Of a stretch of DNA of 46,320 nucleotides, positions 1 to 7,222 are shown piece by piece. Position numbers and translations under genes: made by a program. The notes beneath the pieces were generated by a model. That model searched no databases, had not been told where the DNA came from, and saw nothing but the letters and a program-made list of their open reading frames with translations. The stretch comes from Corallococcus interemptor. Its GTDB lineage: Bacteria; Myxococcota; Myxococcia; Myxococcales; Myxococcaceae. The first letter of the stretch is position 1. Each line of letters begins with the position of its first letter. The DNA lies in assembly GCF_003668875.1 (NCBI RefSeq), contig NZ_RAWM01000068.1, positions 1 through 46,320 on the forward strand. The letters are read 5' to 3'.

Positions 1-2015
1 CTGCCCCCGCCGCCCCCGCCGCGCCCAAGCCGTTCTTCGGGAGCTTCGGCGTGGACACGCCGGGCATGGACACCTCCGTCGCCCCGGGCGACGACTTCTA
101 CCGCTACGTCAACGGCAAGTGGGCGGACTCCACGGAGATTCCTCCGGACCGCTCCGCCTTCGGCATGTTCACGCGGCTGAACGAGGACGCCACGAAGCAG
201 ACGCGCGACCTCCTGGAGGCCGCCGCGAAGTCGGACGCCCCCGCCGGCAGCGAGGACCGCAAGCTGGGGGACTTCTACTCCAGCTTCATGGACGAGGCCG
301 CCATCGAGGCCAAGGGCGCCACGCCGCTCAAGCCGGAGCTGGATCGCATCAACGCCGTCGCCAACCGCAAGGCCCTGGCCGCGCTGCTGGGCACCACCCT
401 GCGCAGCGACGTGGATCCGCTCAACACCGGCAAGGCCACCACGGATCGCCTCCTGGGCCTCTGGGTGGCGGAGGACCTGAACGACCCCAGCCGCTACGCC
501 GCGTACCTCCTGCAGGGCGGCCTGGGCCTGCCGGACCGCGACTTCTACCTGAAGGACACGCCGCGCTTCAAAGAGGTGCGTGAGAAGTACCAGCAGCACA
601 TCGCCGCCCAGCTGAAGAACGCCGGCATCCCGGACGCGGAGGCCAAGGCCCGCGCCATCTTTGGCCTGGAGATGAAGATCGCCCAGATCCACTGGTCGGC
701 GCAGGACACGCAGGACGTGGAGAAGGTGAACAACCCCTGGAAGCAGACGGACTTCGCGAAGAAGGCGCCCGGCATGGACTGGGCCGCGTACTTCGCGAGC
801 GCCGGCCTCGCGTCCCAGAAGGACTTCATCGTCTGGCAGCCGTCCGCCATCACCGGCATCGCGAAGCTCGTGGGCAGCGAGCCGCTCCAGACGTGGAAGG
901 ACTACCTGGCCTTCCACGCCATCATGCACGGCACCCCGTACCTGTCGAAGGCGTTCGTGGACGCGGGCTTCGACTTCAGCGGAAAGACGCTCTCCGGCAC
1001 GCAGCAGCTGAGCGACCGCTGGAAGCGCGGCGTGAACTTCACCAACTTCGCCATGGGCGAGGCCGTGGGCAAGCGCTACGTGGAGAAGCACTTCCCGCCC
1101 GCCGCCAAGGCGGAGGCGGACCAGATGGTGAAGAACATCCTGGCCGCGCTGGGCCGTCACATCGACGCGCTCGAGTGGATGTCGCCGGAGACCAAGGCCC
1201 GCGCCAAGGAGAAGCTGGGCACGGTGCAGGTGGGCATTGGCCACCCGGACACCTGGCGTGACTACTCCGCCCTGGAGATCGTCAAGGGAGACGCCTTCGG
1301 CAACGCGGAGCGCGCGGAGCTCTTCGAGACGAAGCGCAACCTGGCCAAGCTGGGCAAGCCCGTGGACCGCAAGGAGTGGTTCATGACCTCCCAGGAGGTC
1401 AACGCGCTCAACTCGCCGCAGCAGAACTCCATCATCTTCCCGGCGGCCATCCTCCAGCCCCCGTTCTTCGACCCGAACGCGGACCCGGCCGTGAACTACG
1501 GCGGCATCGGCTCCGTCATCGGCCATGAAATCGTCCACAGCTTCGACGACGTGGGCGCGCAGTTCGACGCGAAGGGCAAGCTGGCCAACTGGTGGACGCC
1601 CAAGGACCTGGAGCAGTTCAAGGCCGCGGGCAAGGCGCTGGCCGCGCAGTTCAACGCCTACAAGCCGCTGCCGGACATGAACGTGAACGGCGAGCTGACG
1701 CTGGGCGAGAACATCGCCGACGTGGCCGGCGTCTCCATTGCGCATGACGCGTACGTGATGTCCCTGGGGGACAAGCCGGCGCCCACGCTGGACGGCTTCA
1801 CGGGCGAGCAGCGCTTCTTCATGGGCTACGCGCAGGTGTGGCGCACCAAGTTCCGCGAACCCATGCTGCGCCGGCTGCTGGTGACGGATGGCCACTCGCC
1901 CGGCATGTTCCGCGCGGCCACCGTGCGCAACCTGGACGCCTGGTACCCGGCGTTCAACGTGAAGGCCGGCCAGGGCCTCTACCTGACGCCGGAGCAGCGC
2001 GTGAAGGTCTGGTAG
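1..2015 (+). CDS. M13 family metallopeptidase (neprilysin/PepO-like), 5' partial
   Basis: Zinc endopeptidase that cuts oligopeptides, probably outside the cytoplasm. The frame is open to the left edge of the window, so the true start and any signal peptide lie upstream; a GTG at 51 is only an internal candidate. The first visible residues are Ala/Pro-rich, like a linker after a signal or lipoprotein signal. Counting from the GTG at 51, the zinc motif HEIVH is at residues 492-496 and the third-ligand motif ENIAD at 553-557, both diagnostic of M13. The N-terminal M13 domain begins at DDFYRYVNGKW and the protein ends in KVW, as family members do. About 670 residues are visible, close to full length. 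Family assignment is secure; substrate is unknown. Confidence 0.96.
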   Translation, partial: APAAPAAPKPFFGSFGVDTPGMDTSVAPGDDFYRYVNGKWADSTEIPPDRSAFGMFTRLNEDATKQTRDLLEAAAKSDAPAGSEDRKLGDFYSSFMDEAAIEAKGATPLKPELDRINAVANRKALAALLGTTLRSDVDPLNTGKATTDRLLGLWVAEDLNDPSRYAAYLLQGGLGLPDRDFYLKDTPRFKEVREKYQQHIAAQLKNAGIPDAEAKARAIFGLEMKIAQIHWSAQDTQDVEKVNNPWKQTDFAKKAPGMDWAAYFASAGLASQKDFIVWQPSAITGIAKLVGSEPLQTWKDYLAFHAIMHGTPYLSKAFVDAGFDFSGKTLSGTQQLSDRWKRGVNFTNFAMGEAVGKRYVEKHFPPAAKAEADQMVKNILAALGRHIDALEWMSPETKARAKEKLGTVQVGIGHPDTWRDYSALEIVKGDAFGNAERAELFETKRNLAKLGKPVDRKEWFMTSQEVNALNSPQQNSIIFPAAILQPPFFDPNADPAVNYGGIGSVIGHEIVHSFDDVGAQFDAKGKLANWWTPKDLEQFKAAGKALAAQFNAYKPLPDMNVNGELTLGENIADVAGVSIAHDAYVMSLGDKPAPTLDGFTGEQRFFMGYAQVWRTKFREPMLRRLLVTDGHSPGMFRAATVRNLDAWYPAFNVKAGQGLYLTPEQRVKVW

Positions 2016-2168
2016 CACCGCAGCACCCGCGCCGGGCGCACGAAGGCCGTGCGTCCGGTGCACCGAGGGGTTCCTCCTGAAAAACCATTGGGGACGAAAC
2101 TTAAAAGAGCGCGATGCGACAATGTAGGAGTCAGTAGGCCGCGCTCCTCATCCCCCGAGAGGAACACC

Positions 2169-3398
2169 ATGGAAATCAACCGCAAGTCGCCCGCCTCCAT
2201 CGCCCCCACCGCCAACACGGCCACCTCGCGCGCCCAGGCGCCGAAGGCGAAGCCCCTGACGGTGCGTGACGGCTTCGACTCCCAGGGCGCGCGCCCCTCC
2301 AACTTCGTGGACCGCCCCACGGGCCGCCCCGCGACCCCGGGCGCCAGCGTGCCGGCGTCGGCGTTTGCCTTCGGGTCCTCCAACGTCGCGGTGAAGCCGG
2401 GCGCGAACAAGGTCGTGGACGCGAAGCAGGTGGATCCGTCCCAGCCCAGGCCGAAGCTCACGGGCGAGCCGGTCATCGCGGTCATCGACGGCGGCGTGGA
2501 CTACAAGCACTCCGACCTGGACGACGCGATGTGGACGAACCCCGGTGAGGTGGACGGGGACGGCATCGACAACGACGGCAACGGCATCGCGGACGACATC
2601 CACGGCTTCAACGTGGGCACCGGCAAGGGCGACCCGTTCAAGGGCGACGGCACGGACCACGGCACGCACGTGGCGGGCATCATCGCCGCGGAGGACAACG
2701 GCGAGGGCAACACCGGCATCGCCGCGGGCAAGGCGAAGATTCTCAGCGTGGGCGGCCTGTACGACGGCGCGGACCTGCTGACGAACTTCGAGCGCTCGGT
2801 GGACTACCTGGTGAAGATGAAGACCGAGCACGGCGTGAACATCCGCGCCGCGAACGCGAGCTTCGGTGACTCCTACCGCGACGCCGCGTCCCAGAAGCGC
2901 TGGGAGGCCGCCATCCAGAAGCTGGCGGACGCGGACATCCTGCTGCTCGCGGCCACGGCCAACGGCAACGGCAGCAACATGAACAACGTGCCGGACATGC
3001 CCGCCAACGTGGACCTGCCCAACGTCCTCACCGTGGCGTCCATGGACCGCGACAACGACAAGCTGGCCCGCTTCTCGTCGCACGGCGACAAGGTGGTGGA
3101 CCTGGCCGCGGTCGGCGAGGACGTGCTCAGCACCGTGCCCGGCAACGACTGGGAGGAGATGAGCGGTACCTCCATGGCCACCCCCACCGTGGCCGCCACC
3201 GCCGCGCGCATGTTCGCGGAGAACCCGGACCTGACGGCCGTGCAGGTGCGCGACCTCATCCTCAAGACGGTGGAGCAGGACCCGGACCTCAAGGGCAAGG
3301 TCATCACCGGCGGCAAGCTGGACATCCAGGCCGCCATCGACGCGGCCAAGGCCACCGTGCAGCCGAAGCCGGAGACGCAGCCCGTCGCCTCGCGCTGA
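2169..3398 (+). CDS. S8 family serine peptidase (subtilase) without signal peptide
   Basis: Subtilisin-like serine endopeptidase of 409 residues. The catalytic triad is complete: Asp107 in VIDGGVD, His164 in DHGTHVAG, Ser335 in SGTSMATP. The ATG at 2169 is chosen because GAGAGGAA precedes it by about five bases; an upstream in-frame start at 2049 has no such site. The first ~100 residues are Ser/Thr/Ala/Pro-rich and look disordered, with no hydrophobic signal core, unlike most exported subtilases. They include an RDGFD stretch resembling short motifs in the neighbouring lysozyme fusion and giant repeat protein. It lies 153 bases after the M13 gene. It may be exported by a non-classical route or act inside the cell; the sequence does not decide. 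Confidence 0.93.
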   Translation: MEINRKSPASIAPTANTATSRAQAPKAKPLTVRDGFDSQGARPSNFVDRPTGRPATPGASVPASAFAFGSSNVAVKPGANKVVDAKQVDPSQPRPKLTGEPVIAVIDGGVDYKHSDLDDAMWTNPGEVDGDGIDNDGNGIADDIHGFNVGTGKGDPFKGDGTDHGTHVAGIIAAEDNGEGNTGIAAGKAKILSVGGLYDGADLLTNFERSVDYLVKMKTEHGVNIRAANASFGDSYRDAASQKRWEAAIQKLADADILLLAATANGNGSNMNNVPDMPANVDLPNVLTVASMDRDNDKLARFSSHGDKVVDLAAVGEDVLSTVPGNDWEEMSGTSMATPTVAATAARMFAENPDLTAVQVRDLILKTVEQDPDLKGKVITGGKLDIQAAIDAAKATVQPKPETQPVASR

Positions 3399-3427
3399 AA
3401 ACCGCGTCACAGCCTCGCGGTCTCCCT

Positions 3428-3467
3428 CCGGGCCCCCTCGCCATGTCCATGGCGGGTGCGGGCCCGG
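3428..3467. terminator. composite stem-loop between subtilase and MORN_2 gene
   Basis: An outer perfect 8-bp stem (CCGGGCCC at 3428-3435 with GGGCCCGG at 3460-3467) encloses an inner perfect 7-bp stem (CGCCATG at 3439-3445 with CATGGCG at 3448-3454). It starts 30 bases after the subtilase stop. No T-run follows, so it may be a Rho-dependent or processing barrier rather than a classical intrinsic terminator. A weaker ACCGCG/CGCGGT hairpin lies just before it. Confidence 0.45.
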
Positions 3468-3532
3468 AAGCCGTTCCAGGACCCGGGTCCGCACGGCTAC
3501 GGTGCACGCGTCATCCCTTTCGTGAGCCACCC

Positions 3533-4726
3533 ATGCGCGCGCCCTTCATGATGCAGCTGTTCGTGCTGTCCGTGCCCCTCTTCTCCGCGCCCGCGTGGGC
3601 CGTGGAGCACTGCTCGTTCCAGGGCAAGCCCATCAACCTGGACAACGGCAACTCGACCGCGAACCTCACCGGCACCGTGCGCTGCGTGGACGAGGACACG
3701 AAGAAGGAGACGCGCACCGTCGCGTTCAAGAACGGCCAGCAGGACGGCTGGGAGGTGCGCCGCTGGTCCGACGGCCGCGCGATTGAACAGGAGTACAAGG
3801 CCGGCAAGCGGCAAGGCGGCTTCAAGCGCTACGAAGAAGGCCGGCTCGTGGAGACGTCCCACTACGTGGACGACAACGAGCAGGGCGAGATGCTGCGCTA
3901 CTACCCCAACGGCAAGGTGTCCCGGCGCGTGGACCGGCAGCCGGAGGACGCGCGGAGCACCTACGCGGACTACGACGAGGCCGGGCGGCTCACCAAGGCG
4001 GGCTGTGGCCTGCGCACGTCCTGGGAGGCGGGCCTGAAGGACTGCGTCTGGAAGGGGCCCTCCCCGCTCGTGTTCTTCCATCCGAATGGCCAGAAGCGCG
4101 CCGTCATCCCGCTGAAGAACGGCAAGCGCGACGGCGTGACGGAGCTCTTCGACAAGGACGGGCAGCGCACCGCGACCAACGCGTTCTCGGAAGGCCTGCT
4201 GCACGGCGTGACCACGCGCTACGCCGACGGCAAGGCCCTCACCTCAATCACCTGGGTCAAGGGCGAGCGGGAGGGCGACGAGACGGAGTTCTTCAAGGAC
4301 GGCGGCAAGAAGCAGGTCATCACCTGGCAGAAGCGCCAGCAGGTGAAGCTCGTGGAGTTCTTCCAGAATGGCGAGCGCAAGCATGAGCTCGTCGTGACGG
4401 GAGACCGCGCGGTGGAGTCCTCCTTCGAGGACGACGGCTCGCTGCGCGAGCGCAAGAACCTCATCCGGGGTGACTTCCACAACGGCTTCGACCCCGACGG
4501 CGTCACGGAGACCTTCCTCCCGGACGGCGGACCGGCGAGCCGCGAGCACTACGTGAAGGGCAAGGCGGAAGGCCGCCGCCAGATCTGGGCGGAGAACGGC
4601 ACCCTCATCGAGGACTCGCAGTGGTCAAAGGGCCACGTCACCGAGCGCAAGCGCTGGAACCCCGACGGCGGCCTCGTGGAGGACGAGGCCTTCTACGAGG
4701 ACGGCTCGCGCAAGAAGAAGCAGTAG
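3533..4726 (+). CDS. exported MORN_2-repeat protein (YwqK-like)
   Basis: Protein of 397 residues starting with a clear signal peptide; cleavage is likely after AWA at residue 23, giving a periplasmic or secreted mature protein. The rest is built from repeats with the pattern GxxxGxxxxFxxDGxxxxxxxxxxG, for example NGKRDGVTELFDKDGQR and NGKASRR-like blocks, typical of the MORN_2 variant repeat. Such proteins are often labelled YwqK family antitoxin by automatic pipelines, but nothing here suggests a toxin-antitoxin pair: there is no adjacent toxin and it is exported. The ATG at 3533 is preferred over 3443 because it places the signal peptide at the N-terminus. A surface or envelope role is likely; no enzymatic residues are evident. 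Confidence 0.85.
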   Translation: MRAPFMMQLFVLSVPLFSAPAWAVEHCSFQGKPINLDNGNSTANLTGTVRCVDEDTKKETRTVAFKNGQQDGWEVRRWSDGRAIEQEYKAGKRQGGFKRYEEGRLVETSHYVDDNEQGEMLRYYPNGKVSRRVDRQPEDARSTYADYDEAGRLTKAGCGLRTSWEAGLKDCVWKGPSPLVFFHPNGQKRAVIPLKNGKRDGVTELFDKDGQRTATNAFSEGLLHGVTTRYADGKALTSITWVKGEREGDETEFFKDGGKKQVITWQKRQQVKLVEFFQNGERKHELVVTGDRAVESSFEDDGSLRERKNLIRGDFHNGFDPDGVTETFLPDGGPASREHYVKGKAEGRRQIWAENGTLIEDSQWSKGHVTERKRWNPDGGLVEDEAFYEDGSRKKKQ

Positions 4727-4761
4727 GCGCCCGAGGGAGCGCCACCTTGACGGAGGATGGC

Positions 4762-4776
4762 GGCAATATTACTGCC
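4762..4776. promoter_or_regulatory. near-palindrome, candidate TetR operator
   Basis: GGCAATATTACTGCC is a near-perfect palindrome with one mismatched pair about the central base. It lies 11 bases before the ATG at 4787 of the TetR-family gene, in an AT-rich patch that stands out from the GC-rich surroundings. Position and symmetry suit autoregulation by the adjacent repressor. If the alternative start at 4757 is real, the site would be inside the coding region. Confidence 0.4.
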
Positions 4777-4786
4777 ATCATCCATC

Positions 4787-5371
4787 ATGACCCAGAAGAC
4801 GGAGCAGAAGCAGAAGTCGCACGACGCCATCCTCGCGTCCGCCGCCGCGTTGCTCCTGGAGCGGGGCATCCAGGCCAGCTCCATCATGGACGTGATGAAG
4901 GGCGCCGGGCTCACCGTGGGCGGCTTCTACGGGCACTTCGAATCGAAGGAGCACCTGTTCACGGAGACCCTCCGGGGCACCGCCCGCACGGCGTGGAACG
5001 CGCTGTTGCGCAAGGCGAAGGAGGACGCTCCGGACGCGCCCGCGCTGAAGGTGCTGGAGCGCTACCTGTCGCGCAAGCACCGCGACGCCGCCACGCCCAC
5101 CTGCCCGCTGCCCAGCATCACCGCGGAGGTGTCGCGGACGGGTGAGCCCTACCGGGGCGCGCTGGAGGCGGAGCTGCAGCAGTTCGTGCGGACGTACGCG
5201 GAGCTCCTGCCCGCCGGGGCACGGCGCCGGGACAAGGCGCTGGCCGCCATCGCGCTCATGTACGGCGCGCTGTCACTGGCGCGCGCCGTGCGCGGCACGA
5301 AGCTGGGCGACGAGTTCCTGGACGCGGCCAGGAAGCTGGGCGCGGAGCTGCTGACGAAGGAAGGGGCCTGA
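4787..5371 (+). CDS. TetR/AcrR family transcriptional regulator
   Basis: One-component regulator of 194 residues. The N-terminal helix-turn-helix is clear (ILASAAALLLERGIQASSI followed by the recognition helix near GLTVGGFYGHFESKEHLF, roughly residues 13-56). The C-terminal ligand domain is divergent, as usual; it contains CPLPSITAEVSRTGEPYRGALEAE, seen in AcrR-like regulators with a TetR_C_47-type domain. ATG 4787 is chosen because MTQKTEQKQ is a typical TetR start, but ATG 4757 remains possible; the GGAGG just before 4757 abuts that codon with no spacing. A near-palindrome immediately upstream may be its operator. The gene converges on the lysozyme gene 31 bases away, so its target is not obvious from context. 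Confidence 0.9.
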   Translation: MTQKTEQKQKSHDAILASAAALLLERGIQASSIMDVMKGAGLTVGGFYGHFESKEHLFTETLRGTARTAWNALLRKAKEDAPDAPALKVLERYLSRKHRDAATPTCPLPSITAEVSRTGEPYRGALEAELQQFVRTYAELLPAGARRRDKALAAIALMYGALSLARAVRGTKLGDEFLDAARKLGAELLTKEGA

Positions 5372-5402
5372 AGCCCGGCCCCCTCCCCGCCTCAGGACAT
5401 CA

Positions 5403-6995
5403 TCAGTCGCGCTGGATGGCGCCCTTCGGGACCAGGATGACGACCTCCTTGCAGTCCGAATAGATGATGGAGTTCATGTCCTGGTAGTTGTGGGTCGTCT
5501 TGCCGCCGTTGCGCACGATGCCCATGTCGTTGCCCTTGGACCCGCCGCTGTAGTCCCAGCCGTGGCGCGTCTGGAAGATGATGGCGCCGTCCGGCACCTT
5601 CCCGTCCGCGACGAGCTTCCGGTACTGGTCCGCCGTCACCACGTTCGCGGTGGCGTTGCCGTACGGGCTCTTGATGGCCTTCTGCTGGGCACCCGGGAAC
5701 GGGATGGACTCCCAGCCGTTGCGCAGCATCTGCGCCATGCCGCCGCGGGGGTTGTTCGGGTCGTTGCCCGTCGCCGCCGGCGTGTTCGGGATGCCCAGCC
5801 GGCTCATGTTGTCCAGCGTGGTGCGCACGCAGTAGCCCGTCTGGCCGTTGTTCAGGCGCGACGTGGCCAGCTTCTTCAGCGTGGCGTTGTTCGTGTCGAT
5901 GCGGACGCCGTTGCCCAGCACCGCGCCGTTGTTGTTCGTGCCCTGGGTGTTGTTCGTGCCCTGGGTGTTGTTCGTGCCGCCGGTGTTGTTCGTGGTGCTG
6001 GGGCGGTTGCCCTGCAGCGCCTTGAGCGTGTCGGGGCCCACCTGGCCCGCGTTGGCGCCCGCACGCACGCCGTTCGCGCGCTGGAAGTCCTCCACGGCCT
6101 TCTTCGTCACGGGACCGAACTTGCCGTCCGCCGGGACGCCCAGCATCTCCTGGAGCTGCTTCACCGCCGGGCCCTGCATGCCCTCGCGCAGGTTGTTGCC
6201 ACGCACCTTCACCTGGTCCATCGAGGGCGCGGCGGTCCACGTCTTCGCCCCCGGCCGCTGCTGGGGGGTCGCGGGCTCGAAGGTGTCGGCGGTCTGCGAC
6301 GGGCGCGTGGGGGTGTTGGTGTTCGTATTGGTGGCGCCGGGGGTCGAGGCACCGCCGAAGTGCGGCGCCAGCGCCTGCGCGCGCGCCCAGACGTCGTTGG
6401 AGTAGTCATTGCCCGTGGTGCCCACGTCCATGCCCTGGATGGTGCGCACGTTGCCCGGCCCGGAGTTGTACGCGGCCACCGCGCCACGAAGCTGCTGCGC
6501 CTCGGACCAGTCCGGGTGCGCCTTCTTCATGTCGTTGACGTAGCCCTTGAGGATGCCCGCCGCCTGGTCGATGTGCTCGGCGCTGGTGGGGCCGCCCTTC
6601 GTCGTGTGGAAGCGGTGGTCCACCTGCATCACGCCAAAGCCGTTGCCGCCGTCACCGTGGCCCGTGCGATCCAGCGCCCCGCCCGCGCGCGACTCGCGGC
6701 TCGCGATGGCCGCCAGCAGCGCCGGGGGCAGGCCGTGCTTCGCCGCCGCCGCCTCGATGTTGCCCTTGAACTTCTGCAGCCGGGCGAGATCCGCCTGCGC
6801 CATCTTCGTGGACGCCGCCACGCCAGGCTGCAGCCCGTCCTGCCGCGCCGTGCGGGCGGAGGCGCCCGTGGGCTGGTACTGCGACAGGATGGCGTTGGGG
6901 TTCGCGCTGGTGCGAACCGCGCTCGTCGTCAGCGCCTGGGAACGATTCGAGAAGACAGAGTTCGTGCGCTGGGACGTGGTCGCGGAGAGGCTCAT
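5403..6995 (-). CDS. goose-type lysozyme / PG_binding_1 / cysteine-domain fusion
   Basis: Multidomain peptidoglycan hydrolase of 530 residues. Residues 1-65 are Ser/Thr-rich with no signal peptide. Residues ~70-215 match goose-egg-white lysozyme: catalytic Glu101 in IASRESRAG, then GDGGNGFGVMQVDHRFH (115-130) and AYNSGPGNV. A PG_binding_1 domain follows (~262-328, with GPAVKQLQ and DGKFGPVTKKAVEDFQ). A linker with NTQGTN tandem repeats (337-356) leads to a ~170-residue C-terminal domain with Cys389 in GYCVRTTLDNM and His478 in FQTRHGWDY, which resembles the CHAP/NlpC-like cysteine amidase layout; that part is inference. Start supported by GAGGAA upstream. It should cut glycan strands and perhaps peptide stems of prey or self wall. 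Confidence 0.92.
   Translation of the reverse strand: MSLSATTSQRTNSVFSNRSQALTTSAVRTSANPNAILSQYQPTGASARTARQDGLQPGVAASTKMAQADLARLQKFKGNIEAAAAKHGLPPALLAAIASRESRAGGALDRTGHGDGGNGFGVMQVDHRFHTTKGGPTSAEHIDQAAGILKGYVNDMKKAHPDWSEAQQLRGAVAAYNSGPGNVRTIQGMDVGTTGNDYSNDVWARAQALAPHFGGASTPGATNTNTNTPTRPSQTADTFEPATPQQRPGAKTWTAAPSMDQVKVRGNNLREGMQGPAVKQLQEMLGVPADGKFGPVTKKAVEDFQRANGVRAGANAGQVGPDTLKALQGNRPSTTNNTGGTNNTQGTNNTQGTNNNGAVLGNGVRIDTNNATLKKLATSRLNNGQTGYCVRTTLDNMSRLGIPNTPAATGNDPNNPRGGMAQMLRNGWESIPFPGAQQKAIKSPYGNATANVVTADQYRKLVADGKVPDGAIIFQTRHGWDYSGGSKGNDMGIVRNGGKTTHNYQDMNSIIYSDCKEVVILVPKGAIQRD
5931..5995. repeat. 18-bp tandem repeat coding for the NTQGTN linker
   Basis: About 3.5 copies of an 18-base unit (GTTGTTCGTGCCCTGGGT on the plus strand), the first two identical, the third differing at three positions. 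In frame on the minus strand it encodes an Asn/Thr/Gln/Gly linker between the peptidoglycan-binding and C-terminal domains of the lysozyme fusion. Copy number is likely to vary between strains. Confidence 0.85.
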
Positions 6996-7087
6996 TCGGG
7001 GATTCCTCGTTGGCGGCTGTGATTCCTGCCCCGATTATCCAGACCCCTCCCTGCGAGTTGCGTGAGATCCGGAAATAAAGATCTCCA

Positions 7088-7117
7088 AGTTTAATGTGTT
7101 CGCAATTTTCCGCTCAA
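7088..7117 (-). promoter_or_regulatory. candidate sigma70-type promoter of the lysozyme fusion
   Basis: Read on the minus strand, TTGAGC (7117-7112) and TAAACT (7093-7088) are separated by 18 bases, in the only AT-rich stretch of the 227-base gap upstream of the lysozyme gene. The start codon at 6995 would be about 85 bases downstream. Two short inverted repeats overlap it: CAAGTTT/AAACTTG at 7086-7092 and 7116-7122, and GAGATC/GATCTC at 7064-7069 and 7080-7085. These could be regulator sites. Confidence 0.35.
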
Positions 7118-7155
7118 ACTTGTCTGGCCTATGGCCTTTGTCACGAACGGGCAAC

Positions 7156-7193
7156 GAAAACGGGGCCTGTCCCCGTGAAGGAACAGACCCCGT
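7156..7193 (-). terminator. intrinsic terminator of the giant helical-repeat gene
   Basis: On the minus strand a 14-bp stem, continuous if two G-U pairs are allowed (arms 7180-7193 and 7160-7173), closes a 6-base loop and is followed by TTTT. It lies 30 bases beyond the stop of the 1114-residue gene. This is the most classical Rho-independent terminator in the window. Confidence 0.8.
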
Positions 7194-7222
7194 GCGGCGC
7201 TACAGGCCTGTGACGTGAGGGA

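Noticed and set aside
3533..4726. Toxin-antitoxin module (YwqK antitoxin label)
   Set aside because: The repeat family is often given that name, but this protein has a signal peptide and no adjacent toxin candidate.
5931..5995. CRISPR-like array
   Set aside because: Units of 18 bases are directly tandem without spacers and are in frame with a protein linker.
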